From NCBI RefSeq assembly GCF_001556045.1, contig NZ_LSIC01000122.1:62001-126000 (forward strand): 64,000 nucleotides of DNA, read 5' to 3'. The stretch's first letter is position 1; the number at the start of each line of letters is the position of its first letter. The translations under genes and the position numbers were made by a program. The notes beneath the pieces were generated by a model. That model saw nothing but the letters and a program-made list of their open reading frames with translations. It was not told the origin of the DNA and ran no database searches. The stretch comes from Bradyrhizobium sp. CCH5-F6. Its GTDB lineage: Bacteria > Pseudomonadota > Alphaproteobacteria > Rhizobiales > Xanthobacteraceae. Of the stretch, positions 36,122 through 44,815 are shown piece by piece.

Positions 36122-36994
36122 GTGAAAAAACAGAAGATTTTTTGCGGGGCTCAGGGACACGCGATTGTAGCCGACGTGTTTGGTGAGGGTTCGCCGATTT
36201 TGCTGGCGCACGGAGGGGGCCAGACCCGCTTGGCGTGGACTCGAACTGCACGGGCCTTGATGCAGGCAGGATATAGTGCAATTGCGATGGATTTGCGTGG
36301 CCACGGGGAAAGTGCATGGTCGCCATCGGGCTCTTACCAACTCGACGACTTTGCGATGGATCTCCTTGCGATGTCTGATCAACTAGACGAGAAACCAGCT
36401 CTCGTCGGCGCTTCCCTCGGCGGCCTGGCGGGCTTGATAGCCGAAGGTGAACTTCGCTCAGGATCCTTCACTTCGCTTACGCTTGTAGATATTACACCAA
36501 ATATGGAGCCGGTCGGCGTTGCGCACGTCCTGGATTTCATGAGGGCACATTTGGCGGACGGCTTTGCTTCGCCCGATGAAGCCGCCGAGGCGATCGCCAA
36601 CTATTTGCCAAATCGACGGCGACGGAAAGGCTCGGAGAGCCTCGACCGCTATTTGAGACGATGCGATGACGGACGTCTTCGCTGGCACTGGGATCCGCGC
36701 TTCATAACTTCTGTGACAAATGGCAAAGTGGGCCAGTCCGAAAACCGACTGACCGACGCTGCCAAAAACCTTAAGCTGCCGATTCACCTGATACGTGGAG
36801 GATCAAGCAATTTGGTAAGCGTGGATGCTGCGCAAGAGTTTCTTCGACTTGCTCCCCACTCTGCGTACACCGATATTGCCGGCGCGGGTCATATGGTCGT
36901 TGGCGATCGAAATGATGCATTTACTGAGGCCGTCGTCAGTTTCTTTCGAGGACCGCAGATATCACAACGTAATGGCGATACACGCGACGATTAG
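36122..36994 (+). CDS. Alpha/beta hydrolase
   Basis: 290 residues from a GTG at 36122 with GAGGA six bases upstream. It has the oxyanion-hole HGGGQTR, MDLRGHGES, the nucleophile elbow VGASLGG (Ser), and a late His in GAGHMVVGD. The fold covers esterases, lactonases, C-C bond hydrolases and epoxide hydrolases; Ser as nucleophile rules against epoxide or haloalkane hydrolase chemistry. As a neighbour of ring-cleavage genes, and with a Baeyer-Villiger enzyme 8 kb away, a lactone or ester hydrolase role is possible (inference). Confidence 0.8.
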   Translation: MKKQKIFCGAQGHAIVADVFGEGSPILLAHGGGQTRLAWTRTARALMQAGYSAIAMDLRGHGESAWSPSGSYQLDDFAMDLLAMSDQLDEKPALVGASLGGLAGLIAEGELRSGSFTSLTLVDITPNMEPVGVAHVLDFMRAHLADGFASPDEAAEAIANYLPNRRRRKGSESLDRYLRRCDDGRLRWHWDPRFITSVTNGKVGQSENRLTDAAKNLKLPIHLIRGGSSNLVSVDAAQEFLRLAPHSAYTDIAGAGHMVVGDRNDAFTEAVVSFFRGPQISQRNGDTRDD

Positions 36995-37111
36995 CCCCGC
37001 AATCGAAGTCGACCCATTTTGTGAGAGCTTTGTCGAAGGAATGAACCAGTGATAGCCGGTGGTGGCATGTCAGTGCTTGATTGCTGAAAGAAAATACATA
37101 GGAGCGAACGA

Positions 37112-37534
37112 GTGAATGAGACTGGCCCCCCCAACGAAGAGACTATTGCTGAATTTCAAAAGGCGTTGATGATTTCGCCGTTCCACCGGTGGCTGGGATT
37201 GAAAGCCATCATGGTCGCTCGTGAACAAATCGAAATTTCTCTACCTTGGCGCGAGGAATTTGTTGCCAATACTGCAATCGAAGCAACTCACGGTGGAATC
37301 CTGGCAGCCCTGATCGATTTAACGGGCCTTTACGCCGTTCGCGCAGCCGGGGGTATTGTAAGTGCTACGGCAGATCTTCGGGTCGATTATCATCGGCCGG
37401 CCACCCGCGGGACAGTTCTCGCTCGCGGCATGGTGGTCAAACTGGGGCGCCGGATAAGCACTGCCGACGTACGCGTGACCGATACCAGCCGAGTTCTCTT
37501 AGCCAGTGGGCGGGGCGCATATCTCGCACAATGA
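37112..37534 (+). CDS. Hotdog-fold acyl-CoA thioesterase (PaaI type)
   Basis: 140 residues from a GTG with AGGAGCGA upstream. The hotdog signature THGGILAALIDLTG is followed by ATADLRVDYHRPATRG. PaaI-type thioesterases release free CoA from stalled aryl- or acyl-CoA intermediates in the cytoplasm. It is the last gene of the plus-strand run that begins at 27110, before the operator at 37590 and the transporter operon. Confidence 0.85.
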   Translation: MNETGPPNEETIAEFQKALMISPFHRWLGLKAIMVAREQIEISLPWREEFVANTAIEATHGGILAALIDLTGLYAVRAAGGIVSATADLRVDYHRPATRGTVLARGMVVKLGRRISTADVRVTDTSRVLLASGRGAYLAQ

Positions 37535-37589
37535 GGCGTGTACGGTCGTTTGGCCAATTGCAACGCACCATTCTTCAGTTGCCCAAATG

Positions 37590-37605
37590 CCTAACAGACG
37601 TTAGA
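37590..37605. promoter_or_regulatory. Regulon palindrome, site 8
   Basis: CCTAACAGACGTTAGA, identical to site 3. It lies 52 bp upstream of the ABC transporter ATPase that heads the importer operon, and is the only site not in a divergent promoter. Confidence 0.8.
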
Positions 37606-37656
37606 TTTGGAAACTGAAAGTGTTCTTAACAGATTGACCTTCAAACGGGATTCAAG

Positions 37657-38457
37657 TTGACCCTCAAGGATCGCGGCGGCGACGCCCCAGTACTCGAATG
37701 CCGGTCTGTCGAGCGACGCTTTAGCGGCATTGTCGCGCTGAACGGAATCGATATGCGGATCGAGCGCGGCGAGATATTCGGCCTTGTCGGCCCCAACGGA
37801 TGCGGCAAGACCACCCTCACCAACGCAATCACCGGATTTTATCCGCCACAGCGTGGACATATTCTGCTGAACGGCCGGGACATCACGGGCCTGGCGCCAC
37901 ACTATGTCGCGACGTTGGGAGTTGCCCGCACCTTCCAGAACCTGGCGCTCTTCAATGGTATGAGCGTACTCGATAACATCCTTCTGGGCCGTCACATTCA
38001 CATGAAACCCAGTGTAGGACGTACGGCGCTCTATTGGTGGCTTGCCCGCAGCGACGAGACGTTGAACCGCGCCGCGGTCGAAGACGTGATCGATTTTCTG
38101 CAGCTTGAAGGCGTACGCGACGAACTGGTCGACGGGATTCCGATCGGCCTGAAGAAGCGGGTCGAATTGGCGCGCGCTTTGGCCGCCGAGCCCAGCTTCC
38201 TTATCCTCGACGAGCCGATGGCGGGGATGAACCAGGAAGAAAAGGAATACATGGCGCGCTTCATCCTGGATGCACGCGATGAACGCAATGTCACCGTGCT
38301 GCTGATCGAGCACCACATGGACGTCATCACGGGCATTTGCGATCGCATGCTGGCGTTGAACTATGGCGAAATGATCGGCAGCGGCGTGCCGGCCGACGTC
38401 GTCGCCGACCCAAGGGTGATCGAGGCATACATCGGGGGTGCGCATGTCGCGCGCTGA
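37657..38457 (+). CDS. Liv-type ABC importer ATPase (LivG-like)
   Basis: 266 residues from a TTG at 37657 with GGGA upstream. It has Walker A GPNGCGKTT, the LivG-type helix region ARTFQNLALFNGMSVLDNIL, and Walker B FLILDEPMAGMN. The ABC signature is unusual: where LSGGQ or LSYGE is expected it reads IPIGLKKRVELARAL. It energises uptake of an organic acid with LivH, LivM and LivF below. The ligase gene starts inside its 3' end (14-bp overlap), so the six genes 37657-44497 form one operon under the 37590 operator. Confidence 0.9.
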   Translation: MTLKDRGGDAPVLECRSVERRFSGIVALNGIDMRIERGEIFGLVGPNGCGKTTLTNAITGFYPPQRGHILLNGRDITGLAPHYVATLGVARTFQNLALFNGMSVLDNILLGRHIHMKPSVGRTALYWWLARSDETLNRAAVEDVIDFLQLEGVRDELVDGIPIGLKKRVELARALAAEPSFLILDEPMAGMNQEEKEYMARFILDARDERNVTVLLIEHHMDVITGICDRMLALNYGEMIGSGVPADVVADPRVIEAYIGGAHVAR

Positions 38458-40369
38458 ACCGGCCTTGGCCTGGAATTTCGAAACCGATACCACGCTGATC
38501 CGCGTTCTGGCGCAGAATGCCGAAGTCTTTCCCGATCGTGTCGCGATGCGCGAGAAAGACAAGGGCATCTGGAATCAGACGACGTGGCAGCAGCTGCTCG
38601 AGATCGTGCTTTGCTGCGCCGCTGGTCTCGAAGAACTGGATTTCAAGGCGGGCGACGTCATGCTGGTGCTGGGCGACAACCGCCCTCGGCTCTACGCGGG
38701 GATGCTGGCCGCTGGCGCCCTCGGTGGGTACGCGATGCCGGCCTTCCCCGATGCAACCCTCGATGAAATTCGCCACTTCGTTCATGAGGCGGGCGCGCGT
38801 TTCGCGCTGGCCGAAGACCAGGAACAAGTGGACAAAATACTCGATCTGCGCGAGCAAGGCGCGACGATCGAGCATATTATCTACGACGATCCGCGTGGAC
38901 TGGCCGCTTACGCCAATCCAGGCCTGATCTCATGGGACACGCTTCAGGCAAAGGGCGCGGAGCTAGTCATCCGCAACCCCAATCTCCGAAACGAGCTGAT
39001 CGCCCGCGCGCAGCCCGAGGGCCCGGCCGTGTTCGTGCATTCCTCCGGGAGCACCGGCAAGCCCAAGGGGGTGGTGCTGTCGCATCGTAACCTGTTGGCC
39101 GGCGTTCGAAATGCCTATCGAGGCGGAGCGTTCCAGTTCGGCGAGAGCATTCTGGCCTATCTGCCGATGGCCTGGGTTGGCGACTTCGCGGTGACGATGG
39201 GCGCCGGAATCGCCCTGCACTTCACGATCAATATTCCAGAGCGGCAGGAGACCGTGCTGCAAAACCTGCGCGAGATTGCGCCGACTTTCTATCTGGCCGC
39301 ACCGCGCAGCTGGGACAATCTATTGACCACCATCCAGGTGCGCATGGAAGATTCCTCGTGGCTGAAGAGGCTGGTCTACAAGTTTTTTATGGCGTTGGCC
39401 ATTTCAGCCGAAAAACGCAAGCTCGAAGGCGGTCAGCCGACACTCAAGCAGTGGTTGTTGAGCCCAATAGGCGAGTGGCTGGTCTATGGACCGATCAAGG
39501 ACCAATTCGGCCTGACCCGGCTGCGTGGCGCCTTCACCGGCGGTGAAGCGATGGGCGAGGATACGTTCGTCTTTTACCGCGCGCTCGGCATCAAATTGCG
39601 CCAACTCTATGGCCAGACTGAAACCAGTGCCTACAATGCCATCCAGGATCTCAACGAGGTAAGGCTCCACACCGTCGGACGTCCCCTGCCGGGCGTCGAT
39701 ATCCGGATAAGCGACGCCGGCGAAATCCTGGTCCGCTCGGGCAGCGTGTTCAGCGGATACTTCAAGCAGGACGAGGCCACGCGCGAAAGCCTCGAAGACG
39801 GCTGGTTACACACCGGAGATGCAGGTTACCTCGAACCTGACGGGCACCTCGTGGTGCTGGGGCGCCTGTCGGACATCGTGCACACCGCGAAGGGCGAGCG
39901 CTATATTCCCAACTATATTGAGAACCGGCTCAAGTTCAGTCCGTACATTAAGGATGCTGCGGTACTCGGAAGCGGCCGCGATACGCTGTCAGCCATTATT
40001 TGCATCGACAAGGAAGCTGTCGGCCTTTGGGCCGAACTGCGCGGCATTTCCTACATCTCCTATGCCGACCTGTCGCAGAAGCCGCAGGTCATCGCCCTGA
40101 TCGCCGCCGCGGTGAAGCACGTTAACAGTGCACTGCCGCACGGCTTGCAGTTGCGGAAATTCGTCTGCCTGCACAAGGAATTCGATGCCGACGACGGCGA
40201 AATCACCAGAACCCGAAAGATTCGACGTAACGTCGTGGAGGAGCGCTACAAACCGATCATCGACGCCATCTACGGGCATCAAAACACAGTGCTGATGAAG
40301 GCAAAGGTCAGCTACGAGTCAGGCGAAGTCGGCGTCATCGAACGCACACTGTCGGTACAGGAGGCCTGA
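38444..40369 (+). CDS. Long-chain/aryl acyl-CoA ligase of the importer operon
   Basis: 641 residues from the ATG at 38444 (a GTG at 38438 is in frame). It is an AMP-forming ligase of the large FadD15-like group, with VHSSGSTGKPKGVVLSH (P-loop with Ser for Thr), YLPMAWVGDF, YGQTETSAYNA, GWLHTGDAGYLEPDG and a terminal ITRTRKIRR instead of the classical GK motif, as usual for this group. Genes of this type commonly sit between livG and livH in importer operons for aromatic or alicyclic acids, where the ligase traps the incoming acid as a CoA thioester (inference). Confidence 0.86.
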   Translation: MSRAEPALAWNFETDTTLIRVLAQNAEVFPDRVAMREKDKGIWNQTTWQQLLEIVLCCAAGLEELDFKAGDVMLVLGDNRPRLYAGMLAAGALGGYAMPAFPDATLDEIRHFVHEAGARFALAEDQEQVDKILDLREQGATIEHIIYDDPRGLAAYANPGLISWDTLQAKGAELVIRNPNLRNELIARAQPEGPAVFVHSSGSTGKPKGVVLSHRNLLAGVRNAYRGGAFQFGESILAYLPMAWVGDFAVTMGAGIALHFTINIPERQETVLQNLREIAPTFYLAAPRSWDNLLTTIQVRMEDSSWLKRLVYKFFMALAISAEKRKLEGGQPTLKQWLLSPIGEWLVYGPIKDQFGLTRLRGAFTGGEAMGEDTFVFYRALGIKLRQLYGQTETSAYNAIQDLNEVRLHTVGRPLPGVDIRISDAGEILVRSGSVFSGYFKQDEATRESLEDGWLHTGDAGYLEPDGHLVVLGRLSDIVHTAKGERYIPNYIENRLKFSPYIKDAAVLGSGRDTLSAIICIDKEAVGLWAELRGISYISYADLSQKPQVIALIAAAVKHVNSALPHGLQLRKFVCLHKEFDADDGEITRTRKIRRNVVEERYKPIIDAIYGHQNTVLMKAKVSYESGEVGVIERTLSVQEA

Positions 40370-40372
40370 AGA

Positions 40373-41260
40373 ATGGACGCGATATCGTTGATGGAATCTG
40401 CTGCCAACGGCGCGCTTATTGGCTTGATGTATTCACTTGTCGCGATGGGAATCGTCCTGATCTACAAATCGTCATCGGTGCCTAATCTTGCACAGGGCTC
40501 GATGACGATGCTGGCCGCTTATGTCCTGCTCGCGTTCGCCAACAGCGCGGGCGCACCGATCTGGGCCGCGATTTCGCTGGCGATCATAACAATGTTCATC
40601 ATCGGAATGGCCATCGAACGGGTGGCGCTGCGGCGCCTCGCCGGCCGCCCCATCATCATGATCCTGATGATGACGCTTGGCCTGGAGATTTTCCTGCGAG
40701 CCGGCTCGATGACCATTTGGGGCGGTACCACGCGACCCATGAATCTGGGCATCAGCGATGCCCCGCTTTTTCTCGGTCCATTATTGATCAATCGTGCTTA
40801 CGCTTTTGGAGCGGTGGTCACAATTGCGATGTTCGGTTTTTTCGTGCTGTTCTTCCGGAGCCGGATGGGTGTGGTTTTGCGTGCGATTTCCGATGATTAT
40901 ACGGCGGCCTGGTCGGTCGGCATTTCGGTCGAGCGCGGCGTCGCGCTGTCTTGGGCCATGTCGGCGGTGGTCGCGACGATTGCCGGTGTGCTCTGGAGTT
41001 CGGTACAGGGCGTCGATCAATCGCTCGCGCAACTGCTGCTCAAGGGCGTGACCGTAGCCGTTTTGGGCGGACTGGACAGTATAGGAGGCGCGTTGCTCGC
41101 CGGCGTCCTGCTCGGCGTCGTCGAGGGAATTGCATCCAGCGTTCTCGATCCCCTGTTGGGTGGCGCGAGTCGCGATCTTGTCGATGCGGCAATGCTGATC
41201 CTGACCATCTTGATCCGACCGCACGGACTTTTCGGTCGCCACGACATCGAGAGGGTCTAG
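40373..41260 (+). CDS. Liv-type ABC importer permease (LivH-like)
   Basis: 295-residue hydrophobic inner-membrane permease with about eight membrane segments. It has the N-terminal LIYKSSSVPNLAQGSMTML and AISDDYTAAWSVGI regions typical of LivH. The start lies 3 bp after the ligase stop, with GGAGG upstream. It forms the translocation channel together with LivM. Confidence 0.9.
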   Translation: MDAISLMESAANGALIGLMYSLVAMGIVLIYKSSSVPNLAQGSMTMLAAYVLLAFANSAGAPIWAAISLAIITMFIIGMAIERVALRRLAGRPIIMILMMTLGLEIFLRAGSMTIWGGTTRPMNLGISDAPLFLGPLLINRAYAFGAVVTIAMFGFFVLFFRSRMGVVLRAISDDYTAAWSVGISVERGVALSWAMSAVVATIAGVLWSSVQGVDQSLAQLLLKGVTVAVLGGLDSIGGALLAGVLLGVVEGIASSVLDPLLGGASRDLVDAAMLILTILIRPHGLFGRHDIERV

Positions 41261-41264
41261 GATC

Positions 41265-42338
41265 ATGCTATTCCGTCAAGCCGGGATTTTTCATACGGAT
41301 TACAGCGCCGACCGCGCACTGTTTCCGATCCCCGCCGATCGATGGATGATTGGTATTCTGCTATTGCTGGCGCTGGCCGCGCCGATCTACATGAACACGC
41401 TTTATCTCAGCAGTTACTTGCTGCCTTGGCTTGTCTGGACTGCGGGCGCGCTCGGTCTCAATTTGATCCTCGGATGGGCGGGGCAATTTCATTTGGGCTA
41501 CGCAGCGGTGATGGGAATCGGCGCCTACGCCGCGGTTCATGCCACAAGGGCGGGCATACCGTGGGAGATTGCCATCGTCCTCGCGGGAATAACAGCAGCG
41601 GTTATCGGAAGTGTGTTCGCTTTTGCCGCACTGCGCGTGAAAGGCCTGTATCTGGCGCTCAGCACGCTCGCCTTGCAGTTCGTGATGGACTGGACGATTT
41701 CGCACGTACCCGCGATCAGCGGCGGCACACAGGCCACGTTGCAGGCACCTGACATCCGCCTGCTGGGCTGGGCTGTCACCTCCGATGCAGGACTCTATTA
41801 CGTCGCCCTCGTCTGGTGCGTGCTGGTTACGTCCTTCATGCTCAATCTGCGGCGCACCGCGCTCGGCCGCGCTCTGGTCGCTGTTCGGGAGAAAGATTAC
41901 GCAGCCGCGGTCATCGGCGTGAACAGCTTCTACTTCAAACTGGTGGCGTTCGCGACATCCTCGTTCATCGGTGGCGTGAGCGGAGCCATCCTGATCGGTA
42001 CATTTTACCATGCCGTAACCCCCGAGCAGTTTTCCGTCGACGTCTCAATTCAGGCGTTGGCGATGGTCATCGTGGGCGGGCTGGGCAGCATCATCGGCAG
42101 TTATTTCGGCGCCGCGTTCATTCTGCTGATGCCGGGCGTTATGAACAGTTTCATCTCCTGGGCGGCAACCAAGTTCGGGTTCTCGCTGGGTATCGAAACT
42201 CTGGCTCATCTACCCCAAGCTTTCTATGGCGCGCTTATTATCGGGTTTCTCCTGATTGAACCGCTGGGGCTTGGGAAGATCTACAACAACATTCGGGACT
42301 ATCTTCTGGTATGGCCTTTCGGCTACACGAAGAAATAG
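41265..42338 (+). CDS. Liv-type ABC importer permease (LivM-like)
   Basis: 357-residue inner-membrane permease with NLILGWAGQFHLGYAAVMGIGAYA-type family hallmarks (LGWAGQFHLGYAAVMG seen), VREKDYAAAVIGVN and AMVIVGGLGSIIGS. It begins 4 bp after livH. The N-terminal extension of about 25 residues before the first membrane helix is normal for the family. Confidence 0.9.
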   Translation: MLFRQAGIFHTDYSADRALFPIPADRWMIGILLLLALAAPIYMNTLYLSSYLLPWLVWTAGALGLNLILGWAGQFHLGYAAVMGIGAYAAVHATRAGIPWEIAIVLAGITAAVIGSVFAFAALRVKGLYLALSTLALQFVMDWTISHVPAISGGTQATLQAPDIRLLGWAVTSDAGLYYVALVWCVLVTSFMLNLRRTALGRALVAVREKDYAAAVIGVNSFYFKLVAFATSSFIGGVSGAILIGTFYHAVTPEQFSVDVSIQALAMVIVGGLGSIIGSYFGAAFILLMPGVMNSFISWAATKFGFSLGIETLAHLPQAFYGALIIGFLLIEPLGLGKIYNNIRDYLLVWPFGYTKK

Positions 42339-42355
42339 CGGGAAGCACGAACGCC

Positions 42356-43162
42356 ATGAATGCACCCATTGCCGCTAAGATACTGTCCCTCAACAATATT
42401 GAGGTCGTCTACGACCACGTTTCGCTTGCGATCAAAGGTGTTTCGATCGATGTGCCCGAGGGCGGAATGGTGGCCCTGCTCGGCGCCAATGGCGCGGGAA
42501 AGAGTACGACGCTGAAATCGATCAGCGGTTTGCTCACGGCCGAGCGGGGCGAGGTGCGGCGGGGCGAATTGCAGTTCCGCGGCCAAAGCCTTGGCGGCCT
42601 GATGCCGCAGGACCGCGTCAAGCTGGGGATCGCCCACGTGCTCGAAGGGCGTCGGGTGTTCGAACATCTCACGCCCGACGAAAACTTGATCGCGGCTTCG
42701 GCGTTGCATAGCCGCCAGGACATGAACCGCAACAAGGACCGGGTTTACAGTTATTTCCCACGTCTGCACGAGCGCCGGACCGTCGCGTCGGGTTATCTCT
42801 CCGGCGGCGAACAGCAAATGCTCGCAATCGGCCGTGCTCTGATGACCCAGCCAAAACTATTGATGCTCGACGAACCCAGCCTGGGACTGGCTCCTTTTCT
42901 CGTGGCTGAGATCTTCCAGATCCTCGGCCGCATCAACCGCGATGAAGGACTTTCGATATTGCTGGTTGAGCAGAACGCCATTGCCGCGCTCGAAATTGTC
43001 TCCCACGGCTATCTGATCGAAAGCGGTCGCATCGTGATGCACGACAGTGCGGCTGCATTGAAGAAAAATCCCGACATTCAGGAATTTTACCTGGGAGGCG
43101 CGCAAAACAAGAATTTTCGTGACATCAAACATTATAGCCGGCGGAAACGTTGGCTGACCTGA
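42356..43162 (+). CDS. Liv-type ABC importer ATPase (LivF-like)
   Basis: 268 residues from the ATG at 42356; the open frame to 42311 overlaps livM and lacks a ribosome site. It has Walker A GANGAGKSTT, HVLEGRRVFEHLTPDENL, signature LSGGEQQMLAIGRAL and Walker B LLMLDEPSLGLAP. Unlike LivG here, its signature is canonical. The C-terminal tail, NKNFRDIKHYSRRKRW, is longer than usual. Confidence 0.9.
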   Translation: MNAPIAAKILSLNNIEVVYDHVSLAIKGVSIDVPEGGMVALLGANGAGKSTTLKSISGLLTAERGEVRRGELQFRGQSLGGLMPQDRVKLGIAHVLEGRRVFEHLTPDENLIAASALHSRQDMNRNKDRVYSYFPRLHERRTVASGYLSGGEQQMLAIGRALMTQPKLLMLDEPSLGLAPFLVAEIFQILGRINRDEGLSILLVEQNAIAALEIVSHGYLIESGRIVMHDSAAALKKNPDIQEFYLGGAQNKNFRDIKHYSRRKRWLT

Positions 43163-43249
43163 CGATCACCAGATGTGCGTCGTTCGATAAAGCTGGGATG
43201 ATTAAGAATTTCCTGAGTTCGCTCAGTCAACCAAGGAAGGATCGCTAAA

Positions 43250-44497
43250 ATGAGATTACTATCTATACTAGGCGGACTAGCGTTGGCGCTGCTCAACGTC
43301 GTGCCGGCAGCCGCGGCCGATCCTGTGCGCTTCGCGCTGTGCTATGACCTGAGCAAGGCCTATACGTTCGTCACGCCGCAGATTGCCCAAGCTGTGCGCG
43401 ACTATGCCGACCTTCTCAATGCGAAGGGAGGTCTCGAAGGCCATCCGATCGAAATTATCGTGCAGGACCACGGCAACGAGCCGCAGCGCGGCATCGAATG
43501 CTACGAACGCTTGAAGCGCGAAGGCGTGATGGTGTTCGACATGTTGTCGACGCCGGTATCGCGCGCGGTCCTTCCGCGCATTATGAAGGATGGCAACATC
43601 CTGATCCAGTCACTGGTCGGTCGAGGGGATGCGGTCGATGGCAACGTGTTCAAATGGGTATTTCCGATCGGGCCGACCTACTGGGGTCAGGCCGCCAATG
43701 ACATTGAATACATCAAACAAAAGTCCGGCGGAAATCTGAAGGGCGTCAAGGTCGCGTTCTTTTATATCGATTATCCGTTCGGACAGGAACCGATCGGTAT
43801 TCTGAAGACGCTGGCGCAGAAGGAGGGTTTCGAGTTGCAGCTCGTGCCGTATCCGCTGCCGGGCAACGATCAGGCCTCGGCATGGACGCAGATCCGTCGT
43901 CTTAACCCCGACTGGATTGTGAGCTGGAGCCTGTCGAATATGCATGTGATCGCATCGCGCGAGATGAAGCGCAATGGGATCTCGATTGAAAAGTATATCG
44001 CTGTTAATTGGCTCAACGAGGTCGATATCAAGAATATTGGACCCGATGTCGCTAAGGGATTGAAACGCGGCACCAACGTCGCCGGCGGCTCATATCAGCC
44101 GTTGGTTCAGCAGATTATCAAGGAGCTTTACGACAGGGGCAAAGGCAACGGTGATCGCAAATTTACCGAGGACGTCTATTACAACACTGGTCTTGCGATC
44201 TACTCGATCGCATTCGAAGGCGCACGGCTTGCGATCAAGAATGGCGGCTGGCCGCTAACACCCGATAAAATTAAGACTGGTCTTGAGAGTCTGAAAAATT
44301 ACGATGCTAACGGGCTGATTGCACCTATTACAGTCACGGCACAGGATCATGGCGGCGGCGGCAAGACACGCATTGAAATGTGGGATGGAGAGAAATGGGT
44401 TGCACAAACCGATTGGATCGCTGGCTTTCAAGACGAGGTTTGGAGCGTAGTGAAGGAACAGTCGGCGGACTTCGCCAAATCTGAGACGCAAAAATGA
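43250..44497 (+). CDS. Periplasmic substrate-binding protein of the Liv-type importer
   Basis: 415 residues. It has an N-terminal signal peptide (RLLSILGGLALALLNVVPAAAA, cleavage near residue 23) and a type-1 periplasmic-binding fold with EIIVQDHGNEPQRGIECYERL and VAFFYIDYPFGQE. AAGGAAGGA precedes the ATG. The divergence from amino-acid-binding LivJ proteins and the operon content point to a carboxylic acid ligand, but I cannot name it from sequence. Confidence 0.88.
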   Translation: MRLLSILGGLALALLNVVPAAAADPVRFALCYDLSKAYTFVTPQIAQAVRDYADLLNAKGGLEGHPIEIIVQDHGNEPQRGIECYERLKREGVMVFDMLSTPVSRAVLPRIMKDGNILIQSLVGRGDAVDGNVFKWVFPIGPTYWGQAANDIEYIKQKSGGNLKGVKVAFFYIDYPFGQEPIGILKTLAQKEGFELQLVPYPLPGNDQASAWTQIRRLNPDWIVSWSLSNMHVIASREMKRNGISIEKYIAVNWLNEVDIKNIGPDVAKGLKRGTNVAGGSYQPLVQQIIKELYDRGKGNGDRKFTEDVYYNTGLAIYSIAFEGARLAIKNGGWPLTPDKIKTGLESLKNYDANGLIAPITVTAQDHGGGGKTRIEMWDGEKWVAQTDWIAGFQDEVWSVVKEQSADFAKSETQK

Positions 44498-44815
44498 ACT
44501 GTCTCTGGCCGGCGAAGTCGATTTACCGACGTTGCCGGCCAAGTTGGCGCTGATTCCATTCCATTGCAAATATCTCCGATGCCGTCCGCCTGCGGCATAT
44601 AGCTAGCCAGCTCTGCGTTTCGATCCGCCATGTACCAGCTTCGGCCACTGGTGGATTGCCCTGCCCGCCTACCAAAATATAAGACTCAGGACTTAATAGG
44701 CGAGCCGGGGTACGAGATGCATTTCTCGGGCTTTATTTGCGAACCCTCTGGCGCCTGCGGAGAACGAACTTATCTCGATTAGCTTAGTCGACCTGCAAAG
44801 GAGACGACACGAGTC
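44498..44815. other. Gene-free stretch before the Baeyer-Villiger gene
   Basis: 318 bp. Apart from the stem-loop at 44506-44541 I see no gene, repeat or copy of the TAAC...GTTA palindrome here. It presumably carries the promoter of the monooxygenase, with AAGGAG just before its start. Confidence 0.6.
44506..44541 (+). terminator. Stem-loop at end of importer operon
   Basis: TGGCCGGC (44506-44513) pairs with GCCGGCCA (44534-44541); inside it GTCG pairs with CGAC, giving a long hairpin 8 bp after the binding-protein stop. There is no T-run, so it may protect the transcript end rather than terminate on its own. Confidence 0.5.
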
